From positions 186,001 to 250,000 of the forward strand of contig JACJWG010000004.1 in assembly GCA_020637235.1 (NCBI GenBank): DNA of 64,000 nt, written 5' to 3'. Both the position numbers and the translations under genes were made by a program. The notes under the pieces were generated by a model, which saw only the letters and a program-made list of their open reading frames with translations, was not told the DNA's origin and made no database searches. Origin of the DNA: Acidimicrobiaceae bacterium. Lineage in GTDB: Bacteria > Actinomycetota > Acidimicrobiia > Acidimicrobiales > Ilumatobacteraceae. Positions 42,404-50,392 of the stretch are shown here, piece by piece (position 1 is the first letter of the stretch; the number at the start of each line of letters is the position of its first letter).

Positions 42404-42410
42404 GTGATCC

Positions 42411-43139
42411 ATGAAACGACAGCTCCTCACCTCAGGTCTCCTCCTCGGTCTCGTCGCCGGTACCGGCGCCGGCGTCGTGCTCGAATCGTCCGGGCTCGTC
42501 GGTGCGGCCCCGGCCACCGTCTCGGTGACCGACCCGACCGACACGACCGACACGACCGACGACTCGACCGGCACCACCGACGACTCGACCGACACCACTC
42601 GCGTCGACCGCCTCACCGAGGTGCTCCAGCCCCTCGTCGACGACGGCACCCTCACCGAAGCCCAGCGCGACGCCGTGGTGGCAGCGCTCGACGCCGCCGG
42701 CCCGATGGGCGGCCGCGGTGGGCACGGTGGGCGCGGACCCGGCGGCCTCGGCCGCGGCGCCGGTCTCGACGCCGCCGCCGAGGCGCTCGGGCTCGGCGTC
42801 GACGAACTCCGCACGGCACTCGCCGATGGCGGCACGCTCGCCGACGTCGCGGCCGCACAGGGGATCGACGTGCAGCAGGTGATCGACGCGATGGTGATGG
42901 CCGCCGGCGAGCACCTGAGCGAGAAGGTCGCCGCCGGCGAGCTCACCCAGGAAGAAGCCGACGAGCGCCTCGCCGAGCTCACCACCCGCCTCACCGAGGG
43001 TGCCGACCAGCCGTTCCCGGCCGGTGGCCGCCACGGTGGCATGGGCGGGCCTGGCGGTCGCGGCGGTGCCGACGACTCGACCGACTCGACCGACTCGACC
43101 GACTCGACCGACTCGACCGGCTCGACCACCGGCGCCTGA
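42411..43139 (+). CDS. Secreted low-complexity protein upstream of an OmpR-type two-component system
   Basis: A 242-residue exported protein. A signal peptide (KRQLLTSGLLLGLVAGTGAGVVL) is followed by an acidic Asp/Thr/Ser tract, a helical core (VDRLTEVLQPLVDDGTLTEAQRDAVVAAL, then GVDELRTALADGGTLADVAAAQGI), Gly/His/Arg-rich spacers and a C-terminal DST repeat tract. The His-rich GGRGGHGGRG segments might bind metal. It precedes the regulator and kinase genes on the same strand, with a hairpin terminator between, so it may be a target or accessory sensor of that system. Family unknown to me. Confidence 0.78.
   Translation: MKRQLLTSGLLLGLVAGTGAGVVLESSGLVGAAPATVSVTDPTDTTDTTDDSTGTTDDSTDTTRVDRLTEVLQPLVDDGTLTEAQRDAVVAALDAAGPMGGRGGHGGRGPGGLGRGAGLDAAAEALGLGVDELRTALADGGTLADVAAAQGIDVQQVIDAMVMAAGEHLSEKVAAGELTQEEADERLAELTTRLTEGADQPFPAGGRHGGMGGPGGRGGADDSTDSTDSTDSTDSTGSTTGA
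43073..43122 (+). repeat. Ser/Asp/Thr codon repeat tract
   Basis: About five tandem copies of a nine-base unit (GACTCGACC-like, encoding D-S-T) end the secreted-protein gene. A related, less regular tract lies at about 42535-42600 near the mature N-terminus. Such tracts change length easily without frameshift. Confidence 0.75.
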
Positions 43140-43165
43140 CCGGCGCCACGAACACGGACACGATC

Positions 43166-43197
43166 GAGGCGGGTCACGCGATGGCGTGACCCGCCTC
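43166..43197 (+). terminator. Hairpin between the secreted gene and the response-regulator gene
   Basis: A 14-base-pair perfect stem (43166-43179 with 43184-43197) around the loop GATG starts 26 bases after the stop codon at 43139. It ends just before the AGGAGG ribosome site of the regulator gene (43201-43206). No T-run follows, so it may attenuate rather than fully stop transcription into the regulator gene. Confidence 0.65.
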
Positions 43198-43213
43198 GTC
43201 AGGAGGAACCACA

Positions 43214-43915
43214 ATGGGGGCCATGAGCGGGCGAGTGCTGGTGGTCGACGACGATCGAGCGATCCGAGAGTCGCTCGCACGAGCGCTCGAGCTGGACGGG
43301 TACGACGTCGAGCTCGCGGCCGACGGCGCTGCGGCGCTGGCCGCCATCCGCGAGCGGCGGCCCGATGTCGCGGTGCTCGACGTGATGATGCCCAACATCG
43401 ACGGGCTCACGGTCTGCCGGGTGCTGCGCGCCGAGCGCGACCGGCTGCCGGTGCTGATGCTCACCGCGCGCACCGAGACCCAGGACCGGGTGGCCGGCCT
43501 CGACGCCGGGGCCGACGACTACCTGCCGAAGCCGTTCGAGCTCGACGAACTGCTGGCCCGGCTGCGGGCACTGCTCCGTCGCGCTCGTCCCGACGAGGAC
43601 GACCCGACGGGCACCGGCGCGCTGCAGGTGGCAGATCTCCGCGTCGATCCGAGTTCGCGGCGGGTGTGGCGCAACGACACCGAGATCGAGCTGTCGAAGA
43701 CCGAGTTCGATCTGCTGGAACTGCTCGTGCGCAACAGCGGCATCGTCCTCGACCACACCACCATCTACGAGCGGATCTGGAACTACGACTTCGGGCCCGA
43801 CTCGAAGAACCTCGCCGTGTACATCAGCTACCTCCGGCGCAAGATCGACGCCGGCGACCTGCCGAAGTTGATCCACACCGTGCGCGGGGTGGGCTACACG
43901 GTGCGCGCCCAGTGA
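43214..43915 (+). CDS. OmpR-family response regulator (MprA-like)
   Basis: Response regulator of 233 residues. The receiver domain has VVDDDRAIRESLARAL, phospho-acceptor D56 in VLDVMMPNIDG, LMLTARTE and YLPKPFELDEL. The winged-helix output domain has LSKTEFDLLELLVRNSGIVLDHTTIYERIW, NLAVYISYLRRKID and HTVRGVGYTVR. It reads much like mycobacterial MprA/PrrA-type regulators. ATG 43214 is seven bases after AGGAGG. The kinase gene follows after 37 bases. Likely direct-repeat sites lie upstream of the secreted gene. Confidence 0.93.
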   Translation: MGAMSGRVLVVDDDRAIRESLARALELDGYDVELAADGAAALAAIRERRPDVAVLDVMMPNIDGLTVCRVLRAERDRLPVLMLTARTETQDRVAGLDAGADDYLPKPFELDELLARLRALLRRARPDEDDPTGTGALQVADLRVDPSSRRVWRNDTEIELSKTEFDLLELLVRNSGIVLDHTTIYERIWNYDFGPDSKNLAVYISYLRRKIDAGDLPKLIHTVRGVGYTVRAQ

Positions 43916-43952
43916 CCGCCCTCGCGAACGACCTCCCGAACGGCGCCCGACG

Positions 43953-45350
43953 ATGAGCCTGCGACTCAAGTTCGCGATCGCGATGGTGGCGCTCGCCGCC
44001 GGCGCGACCGTCGCCGGTGGCGCGGTGAGCTACTTCGCCACCAACCGCGAGCTGCGCCGTCAGGTCGACTCGTCGCTCGTCGATGCCGCCCAGCGCCTCG
44101 CCGTCGGGGAGTTCCCGGGCGAACGGCCGCTGCCCGGCGGACGTGGCGACGCCGACGGCGACGGCCGGTACCGGAGCTTCACCCAGATCCTGGTGCAGAT
44201 CATCGACGACGACGGTGCGATCCAGCAGTCACCGTCGAGCGGCGAACTCCCCGTCGGCGACGCGGATCGGCGAGTCGCCGCCGGTTCCGTGGCACGCGGC
44301 AACGTCCGTCACGACGTCACCATCGACGGCGAGGCCTATCGCATGCTCACCGTCGCGATCGTCGACGGGGGAGCCGTGCAGTTCGCCCGCTCGCTCGAGG
44401 AGACCGAGCACACGCTCGACACCATCCGCGACCAGACCCTCGTGATCGTGCTCGGCGTCTCGGTCGTCGCCGCACTCGTGGGCGCGCTCATCGCCCAACA
44501 GGTGACACGACGTCTGGTGCGACTCACCGAGGTGGCGACCGCCGTCGCCGCATCGGGCGACCTCACCGTCGAGGTGCCCGTGGACGGCCGCGACGAGACG
44601 GGTCGCCTCGGGGTGGCGTTCAACGGGATGCTGTCGTCGCTCGCCGGATCGAAGCGCGCGCAGCAACAGTTGGTGCAAGACGCCGGCCACGAACTCCGCA
44701 CGCCGCTCACCAGCCTGCGAACGAACGTGCGTGTGATGCAGCGCTACGACGACCTCTCGCCAGAGTCGCGACGACGATTGCTCGCCGATGTCGAGTCCGA
44801 GACGAAGGAGCTCACCTCGCTCGTGAACGAACTCGTCGAGCTGGCCACCGACCGACGCGACGAGGAGCTGCCGGCGACGATCGAGCTCGGCGCGGCCGTT
44901 GCGGTCGTCGTCGACCGGGCACGTCGCCGGTCAGGCCGTGCGATCGACCTCGTCGCCGACGACGCCTCGGCGGTGGTGCGCCCGCAGGCGTTCGAGCGCG
45001 CCGTGTCGAACCTCGTCGAGAACGCGTTGAAGTTCAGCGACGGACCGATCGACGTGGTGGTCGCCGCCGGAGCGGTCATGGTGAGCGATCGTGGTCCTGG
45101 CCTCACGGAGGCCGACCTGCCGCGCGTGTTCGACCGGTTCTACCGCAGCGACGAGGCACGTGCGCTGCCCGGCAGCGGCCTCGGGCTCGCGATCGTCCGC
45201 GACCTCGCCGAATCGCACGGCGGGTCGGTGTCGGCCACCAATCGCGACGGCGGCGGCGCCACGATCGGATTCCGGTTGCCGGTCGCGCCGCACCCACCCG
45301 ACGCGTCGGGCACGTGGGGATCACCGGTGCCGCCGGCATCGCCGGTGTGA
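43953..45350 (+). CDS. HAMP-containing sensor histidine kinase (MprB-like)
   Basis: Membrane kinase of 465 residues. TM1 is at about 7-28, an extracytoplasmic sensor of about 130 residues follows, then TM2 at about 162-182 and HAMP. The phospho-acceptor H246 is in QDAGHELRTPLTSLRTNVRV, and the ATPase boxes are SNLVENALKFS, VSDRGPGL, VFDRFYRSDEAR and GSGLGLAIVRDLAESHGG. A Pro/Ala tail ends it. It is the partner of the regulator gene just upstream and probably senses envelope stress, by analogy with MprB. Confidence 0.93.
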   Translation: MSLRLKFAIAMVALAAGATVAGGAVSYFATNRELRRQVDSSLVDAAQRLAVGEFPGERPLPGGRGDADGDGRYRSFTQILVQIIDDDGAIQQSPSSGELPVGDADRRVAAGSVARGNVRHDVTIDGEAYRMLTVAIVDGGAVQFARSLEETEHTLDTIRDQTLVIVLGVSVVAALVGALIAQQVTRRLVRLTEVATAVAASGDLTVEVPVDGRDETGRLGVAFNGMLSSLAGSKRAQQQLVQDAGHELRTPLTSLRTNVRVMQRYDDLSPESRRRLLADVESETKELTSLVNELVELATDRRDEELPATIELGAAVAVVVDRARRRSGRAIDLVADDASAVVRPQAFERAVSNLVENALKFSDGPIDVVVAAGAVMVSDRGPGLTEADLPRVFDRFYRSDEARALPGSGLGLAIVRDLAESHGGSVSATNRDGGGATIGFRLPVAPHPPDASGTWGSPVPPASPV

Positions 45351-45372
45351 CCCCTGCCCGGCGCGCGACACG

Positions 45373-45401
45373 TTGACACCTCGTGGCGGGTGTGCGAGCG
45401 T
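45373..45401 (+). promoter_or_regulatory. Consensus-like promoter of the carotenoid oxygenase gene
   Basis: TTGACA at 45373-45378, a 17-base spacer and GAGCGT at 45396-45401. This gives a leader of about 65 bases before ATG 45474, which has a GGGGGAGG ribosome site. It is the best -35 match seen in the window. Confidence 0.5.
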
Positions 45402-45473
45402 CGGGCCGACGGCCACCGTCACCCGGTGACACCGCATCACGGCCGTCGTCCGAGCAGCCTGGGGGAGGCGCCG

Positions 45474-46847
45474 ATGTCCACGACCACGTCGATCTACCTG
45501 AACGACAACTACGCACCGGTCACCGAGGAGGTCACCGCGTTCGACCTGCCCGTCGTCGGTGAGTTGCCGGCCGAGCTGAACGGCCGCTACCTCCGCAACG
45601 GCCCCAACCCCTTCGCCGACGTCGATCCTGCGGCTCATCACTGGTTCACGGGCGCCGGCATGGTGCACGGCGTCCGCCTCGCCGACGGCAGGGCAGCGTG
45701 GTACCGCAACCGCTACGTCGGCGGCACGGCGCTCAGCGCACACCGCGGCCTGCCCGACATCCCCGGACCCAACTGGAACGCCTCGGACTCCGGCCCCAAC
45801 ACCAACGTCGGTGGGTTCGCCGGCACCACGTGGGCGATGGTGGAAGCGGGCGGCGTGCCCGTCGAGCTCACCTACGAGCTCGAGACGATCGGCCGGAACG
45901 ACTTCGCGGGTACCTTGCCGGGCGCGTTCACCGCACACCCGAAGGTCGATGCCGACACCGGCGAGATGCACGCCGTCGTGTACGCCTGGCCGCAGTGGAT
46001 GGATCACGTGCAGTACGTGGTCGTCGGCGCCGACGGGCGGGTGCGGCGCACGGTCGACGTGCCGTTGCCGGGCATGTCGATGGTGCACGACATGTCGCTC
46101 ACGCAGAAGTACGCGGTGGTGTACGACATGCCGGTGACGGTCGATTTCGACCTCGCGTTCGCCGGGCGTTTCCCGTTCCGCTGGAACCCCGGATACGGCA
46201 GCCGTCTCGGTCTGCTGCCGCGCGAGGGCGCTGCCGACGAGATCGTGTGGGTGGAGGTGCCGATCAGCTACGTGTTCCACCCGATGAACGCGTACGACGT
46301 GGTCGGCGGGCCCGACGACGGCAAGGTGGTGATCGACCTGTGCGTGTACGACCGCATGTTCGAACACGACCTGCTCGGCCCCTTCGGCGACGGCTTCGCC
46401 CGGCTCGAGCGCTGGACCCTCGACCCGGCGACACGCACCACCTCGACCGTCGTGATCGACGAGTCGCGCTCCGAGTTCCCGCGCCACCGCGGCTCGCTCA
46501 CCGCCAAGCCCTACCGCTACGGCTACTGCGCGAGCCCCGATCTGCAGCCGGGCTGGCCGACGCTGAAGTACGACCTGCACACCGGCGAGCGACAGGTGTT
46601 CGACCACGGGCCCGGGCGCAGTGCCGGCGAGCCGGTGTTCGTCGGTCGGCAGGGCTCGACCGTCGAGGACGACGGCTGGCTGATCACCTTCGTGCACGAC
46701 GCCACGAACGGCGGCGCCGAGCTCGTCGTGATCGACGCCCAGGACTTCGGCCGTGGCTACGTGGCCCAGGTGACGCTGCCCCAGCGCGTGCCGTACGGCT
46801 TCCACGGCAACTGGGTCAGCGACCGCAGCGTGCCGCCGTCCGGCTGA
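45474..46847 (+). CDS. Carotenoid oxygenase family protein
   Basis: Iron-dependent oxygenase that cleaves carotenoid or stilbene double bonds, 457 residues. The seven-bladed propeller family marks are LNGRYLRNGPNPF, the four iron histidines in FTAHPKVD, MVHDMSLT, SYVFHPMNAYD and PYGFHGNWV, and the segments EFPRHRGSLTAKPYRYGYC and LKYDLHTGERQVF. All four ligands are present, so it should be active. The substrate cannot be told; apocarotenoids and lignostilbenes are both processed by relatives. It has its own promoter after the kinase gene. Confidence 0.93.
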   Translation: MSTTTSIYLNDNYAPVTEEVTAFDLPVVGELPAELNGRYLRNGPNPFADVDPAAHHWFTGAGMVHGVRLADGRAAWYRNRYVGGTALSAHRGLPDIPGPNWNASDSGPNTNVGGFAGTTWAMVEAGGVPVELTYELETIGRNDFAGTLPGAFTAHPKVDADTGEMHAVVYAWPQWMDHVQYVVVGADGRVRRTVDVPLPGMSMVHDMSLTQKYAVVYDMPVTVDFDLAFAGRFPFRWNPGYGSRLGLLPREGAADEIVWVEVPISYVFHPMNAYDVVGGPDDGKVVIDLCVYDRMFEHDLLGPFGDGFARLERWTLDPATRTTSTVVIDESRSEFPRHRGSLTAKPYRYGYCASPDLQPGWPTLKYDLHTGERQVFDHGPGRSAGEPVFVGRQGSTVEDDGWLITFVHDATNGGAELVVIDAQDFGRGYVAQVTLPQRVPYGFHGNWVSDRSVPPSG

Positions 46848-46862
46848 CGAGCCGGTCGCGCG

Positions 46863-46932
46863 CAGCCCATCGGGTCCAGCCCATCGGGTTCAGCCCATCG
46901 GGTTCAGCCCATCGGGTTCAGCCCATCGGGTT
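46863..46932. repeat. Five tandem copies of a 14-base unit
   Basis: Units CAGCCCATCGGGTT at 46863, 46877, 46891, 46905 and 46919; the first differs at its last base. The array fills most of the space between the convergent carotenoid oxygenase and beta-glucosidase genes, and its right end runs into the beta-glucosidase stop codon (46932-46934). Confidence 0.92.
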
Positions 46933-49334
46933 CAGCAGACGACGGAGCCGGCGGGGGCGAGGTCGCGGGACGAGGCGCCGACGAGCACGTGGTAGGCGCC
47001 GCCCGGCACCACCCAGCCGTGGCTCGCCACGTCCCAGATCGCGAACGCTCGCTCGGGCAACCAGATGGTGGCGGTCGCCGTGTCGCCCGGCGCGACGTCG
47101 ACGCGGGCGAAGCCGCGCAGTTCGCGGCGCGGCCGGCGCGGACCGTCGCTGGGTGCCTCGACGTAGCACTGCACCACCGTCGATCCCGGGCGCGAGCCGG
47201 TGTTGGTGATCGGCACCGTCACCGTGATCCCGTCGGCCACGGTGCCGCTGATCGAGGCGCCGCCGATCGCCCAGGTCGTGTACCCGAGCCCGTGGCCGAA
47301 GGGGAAGCGCGGCTCGATCTCGCGGGCGTCGTACCACCGGTAGCCGATGAACTGGTGCTCGTCGTAGCGAGCGAGGCCGCCCTCGCCCGGGTGCGACAAG
47401 TACGCCGGTGTGTCCTCCAGGCGGGCCGGGATGGTCATCGGCAGGCGGCCGCCCGGCTCGGCCACGCCGAACAGCACATCGGCGATCGCGTTGCCCATCT
47501 CCTCACCGGGGAACCACACCTGCATCACGGCGCCGACGTCCTCGAGCCAGGGCATCGACACCGGCGACCCCGCGTTGATCACGACGATCGTCGACGGGTT
47601 CACCTCGGCGACGCGGCGCACGAGCTCGTCCTGGCGGCCCGGCAGGTCCATCGTGGTTCGGTCCTCGCCCTCGGTCTCCCAGTCGGCGTTGGTGCCCACC
47701 ACCACGACGGCCACGTCGGCATCGCGAGCCGCGGCGACGGCGAGCTCGACACCGTCGTCCGGCTCGGGCCCCTCGACGCCGATCATCAGCCCGCGCATCA
47801 TCGGCGACGGCCAGAGCCCGAGGTCCACCTCGACCTGCACCGGCACCCCGGCGTCGAGCTCGACGCGCGCACGGATCTCGGGGCTCGCGTTGCCGAACAG
47901 CGCGCCGCCCGTCTGCGGCGTCGACAGGTCGACCACCACCTCGCCGTCGACGCGCACCACGGCCGGTCCGGCCGCCACCACGCCGATCGTCCACGTGCCC
48001 GCCGTCTCCGGCACGAACGAGCCGCTGACCACGGCGCCGAAGTGATGGCGGTCGATGCCGGGCGCCGGCTCGTCCATCCAGACGAGGGTCAACCGCTCGA
48101 CGTGCTGGCGGGCCTCGTTGCCGTGCACGTCGACGTACGAGACGTCGAACTCGCCGCGCAGTGCGGGCAGCCGCTTGTCGATCCGGCACCCCTCGACGTG
48201 GGTGACGTCGACGCCGCGCTCGCGCAACACCTCGAGCAGTGCGGACGGGCGGTTGGCCCGCACCTGCGCGCTGCCCCCACCCTGGATGCGGCCGCGCGCG
48301 GCGTTGGGACCGATCAGCGCGATGCGTCGCCCGGGGGCGAGGGGGAGCGTCGCCACGCCGTCGTCGCCGGTGCGGTTGGTGAGGAGGACCGATGCGCGGA
48401 TGGCGGCGCGTCGGATGACGTCGCGGGTGTCGGCCGAGTCGTCGGTGGCCTCGGGCAGCGGTGCGGCATCGGCGTCGAGGCCGCACCAGTCGAACAACCG
48501 CAGCAGGCGTCGGACGCACTCGTCGACGTGCGCGGGATCCACCTCGCCGTCACGGACGGCCCGCACCAACTGCTCGCCCCGCTCGCGGGTGGGTCCGGGC
48601 ATCTCGAGGTCGAGCCCCGCCAGCGCGGAGGCGACGGTGTCGTGGCGGGCGAACCAGTCGCTCACCACCACGCCGTCCCATCCCCACTCGTCGCGCAGCA
48701 GGCTGCGCATCAACCCGAGGTCGTCGGCCACGTAGCGACCGTTGACGCGGTTGTAGCTGCTCATCATCGAGCGCGCGTCGGCGCCACCTTCGTCGACCGG
48801 ACGCACCGCCGCCTCGAACGGCACCAGGTACAGCTCGCGCATGGTGCGCTCGTCCACCTCGCTCGAGATGGTCATCCGCTCGAACTCGGTGTCGTTGGCG
48901 ACGAAGTGTTTGATGCAGGCCGCGACCCGCTCGTGCTGGACCCCGCGGACGTAGGCCACGGCGAGGTGCGCCGTGAGCGTCGGATCCTCGCTCATGCACT
49001 CGAAGTTGCGGCCGCCGATGGGGGTGCGATGGAGGTTGACGGTGGGAGCGAGCAGCATCTGTGCCCCTTTCGAACGGCACTCGCGCCCGAGCGCCCGCCC
49101 GACCTCCTCGACGAGCTCGGGATCGAACGTGGCACCGAGGGCCGTGCCACAGGGGAACGACGCCGAGGCCGGGCCGCTCCACGACGTGCCGCGCACGCCG
49201 GCCGGACCGTCGCTGCACCGCAGCACCGGCACGCCCGGGACCGCTGCGGTGTGCCAGCTGTCGGCACCGGACATGAGCGCCACCTTCTGTTCGAGGGTGA
49301 GGCGGGCGAGGATCTCGTCGACGTCGATCGGCAT
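46932..49334 (-). CDS. Glycoside hydrolase family 3 beta-glucosidase with PA14-like insert
   Basis: Cytoplasmic beta-glucosidase of 800 residues with no signal peptide. The N-terminal GH3 barrel contains RNFECMSEDP, IKHFVANDTEF, and the nucleophile aspartate in DGVVVSDWFARHD. The second domain includes VALIGPNA-like RIALIGPNAARGRIQGGGSA and GTNADWETEGEDR. A PA14-like insert (VSGSFVPETAGTWTIGVV) lies at about 440-560, and the C-terminal FnIII-like domain ends the protein. It should hydrolyse beta-linked glucosides taken into the cell. ATG 49334 follows CAGACT (49341-49346) by six bases. The 3' end abuts the 14-base repeat array. Confidence 0.94.
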   Translation of the reverse strand: MPIDVDEILARLTLEQKVALMSGADSWHTAAVPGVPVLRCSDGPAGVRGTSWSGPASASFPCGTALGATFDPELVEEVGRALGRECRSKGAQMLLAPTVNLHRTPIGGRNFECMSEDPTLTAHLAVAYVRGVQHERVAACIKHFVANDTEFERMTISSEVDERTMRELYLVPFEAAVRPVDEGGADARSMMSSYNRVNGRYVADDLGLMRSLLRDEWGWDGVVVSDWFARHDTVASALAGLDLEMPGPTRERGEQLVRAVRDGEVDPAHVDECVRRLLRLFDWCGLDADAAPLPEATDDSADTRDVIRRAAIRASVLLTNRTGDDGVATLPLAPGRRIALIGPNAARGRIQGGGSAQVRANRPSALLEVLRERGVDVTHVEGCRIDKRLPALRGEFDVSYVDVHGNEARQHVERLTLVWMDEPAPGIDRHHFGAVVSGSFVPETAGTWTIGVVAAGPAVVRVDGEVVVDLSTPQTGGALFGNASPEIRARVELDAGVPVQVEVDLGLWPSPMMRGLMIGVEGPEPDDGVELAVAAARDADVAVVVVGTNADWETEGEDRTTMDLPGRQDELVRRVAEVNPSTIVVINAGSPVSMPWLEDVGAVMQVWFPGEEMGNAIADVLFGVAEPGGRLPMTIPARLEDTPAYLSHPGEGGLARYDEHQFIGYRWYDAREIEPRFPFGHGLGYTTWAIGGASISGTVADGITVTVPITNTGSRPGSTVVQCYVEAPSDGPRRPRRELRGFARVDVAPGDTATATIWLPERAFAIWDVASHGWVVPGGAYHVLVGASSRDLAPAGSVVC

Positions 49335-49479
49335 GCCCGGAGTCTGGCAGAGCCCGCTCGACGGACGAACCACGTGCGCACCACCCTGCTCGACACGGGT
49401 CGTCACCCGTGCGGAGGGTCACTCGATCGGTGACGCGTAGGTCCCCGCGACGTCGGGACCTCGTACCCGGGTGTTCGAA

Positions 49480-49521
49480 ATTGATTGCGCAGACAATCAA
49501 TCCGACGACACGAACGTGTCG
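49480..49521. promoter_or_regulatory. AT-rich inverted repeat and hairpin before the gene at 49544
   Basis: ATTGATTG (49480-49487) and CAATCAAT (49494-49501) form a perfect inverted repeat around six bases, a shape typical of MarR- or TetR-type operators. A second repeat, CGACAC-GAAC-GTGTCG (49506-49521), follows directly and precedes the AAAGGGG ribosome site. Both lie in the 209-base gap between divergent genes. Confidence 0.5.
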
Positions 49522-49543
49522 ACGGACAAAGGGGTCGAACAAG

Positions 49544-50200
49544 ATGAAGCGTCGCACATTGGACATCGCATTCAGCGTCGGTGGTCTGCTCTTCGGCGTG
49601 CTGCTGCTGGTGCTGGGACTGGTGCTCACCAACCAGGCCAACTTCGCCGAGGACTACGTGACCGAGCAGCTCTCCGAGCAGCAGATCTCCTTCACGCCCG
49701 CCGAGGCGCTGAGCGAGGAAGAGGCGGCCTCCGCCTGCCTCGTGGAATTCGCCGGCACGCCGCTCGACAGTGGCGCGAAGGCCGAGTGCTACGCCAACGA
49801 CTACATCGCACTGCACATGCGTGAGAGCGCCACGGGCGCCGGGTACGAAGGCGCCACCTACGCCACGCTCGGTGGCGTGCAGCGCGAGATCCGCGCCGAG
49901 CTCCAGGCCGCCACGGACGCCGGCGATCCGACCGAGGAGATCCAGGGTCGCCTCGACGCCGTCAACGGTCTCCGTGAGACCATGTTCAAGGGCGACACCC
50001 TCCGGGGCCTGCTCCTCACCACCTACGGCTTCAGCATCTTCGGTGAGCGGGCCGCCCTGGCCGCCACGATCGTCTACATCTTCGCTGCGGTGATGGTGCT
50101 GCTGGCGATCGCCGGTCTGGTCCACGCCTTCACCACCAAGAAGGACGAGACCGTGCTGTTCGTGGCCCACGAGCCCGTGCGGGAGCCCGTGACGGTGTGA
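49544..50200 (+). CDS. Two-helix membrane protein, unknown function
   Basis: A 218-residue protein with one membrane helix near the N-terminus (about 12-31, VGGLLFGVLLLVLGLVLTNQ) and one near the C-terminus (about 172-193, ATIVYIFAAVMVLLAIAGLV). Between them is a soluble, acidic domain of about 135 residues containing two cysteines (ASACLVEF, AECYAND) that could form a disulfide outside the cell. It ends with a short cytoplasmic tail. I do not recognise the family. ATG 49544 was chosen for the AAAGGGG site upstream. A strong terminator follows. Confidence 0.75.
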   Translation: MKRRTLDIAFSVGGLLFGVLLLVLGLVLTNQANFAEDYVTEQLSEQQISFTPAEALSEEEAASACLVEFAGTPLDSGAKAECYANDYIALHMRESATGAGYEGATYATLGGVQREIRAELQAATDAGDPTEEIQGRLDAVNGLRETMFKGDTLRGLLLTTYGFSIFGERAALAATIVYIFAAVMVLLAIAGLVHAFTTKKDETVLFVAHEPVREPVTV

Positions 50201-50251
50201 CACCACACCTCGCCGACGGAGCCCGCCCGGCCCGTCGGACGGGACCACCAC

Positions 50252-50287
50252 CGAACGACCCCCGGGGTTCGCCCCGGGGGTCGTTCG
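50252..50287 (+). terminator. Strong 16-base-pair hairpin with TTCG loop
   Basis: Arms 50252-50267 and 50272-50287 pair perfectly around TTCG, 51 bases after the stop of the membrane-protein gene. GC-rich stem without T-run, as is common for actinobacterial terminators. A palindromic repeat copy follows six bases later. Confidence 0.75.
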
Positions 50288-50292
50288 CGTCA

Positions 50293-50335
50293 TCCGTGAG
50301 CCGGATGCGCACCGGCAGCGCATCGCGCTCACGAA
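50293..50335. repeat. Dispersed 43-base palindromic repeat, copy 4
   Basis: Starts with CGTGAGCC, has a central ATGCGCACCGGC and ends with GCTCACGAA. It has the same length as the three copies at 60227-60373 and differs from them at about five positions. The arms can form an imperfect hairpin. It lies between the terminator and the GNAT gene. Confidence 0.8.
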
Positions 50336-50392
50336 CGGCCTCGGGGGCCGATCGACGTCCGCAGACCGGATCCGACGAGGCAGACTGCGGCG

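Noticed and set aside
46863..46932. Iterons of a replication origin
   Set aside because: The direct repeats lie between two metabolic genes, with no Rep/DnaA gene, no AT-rich segment and no DnaA boxes nearby.
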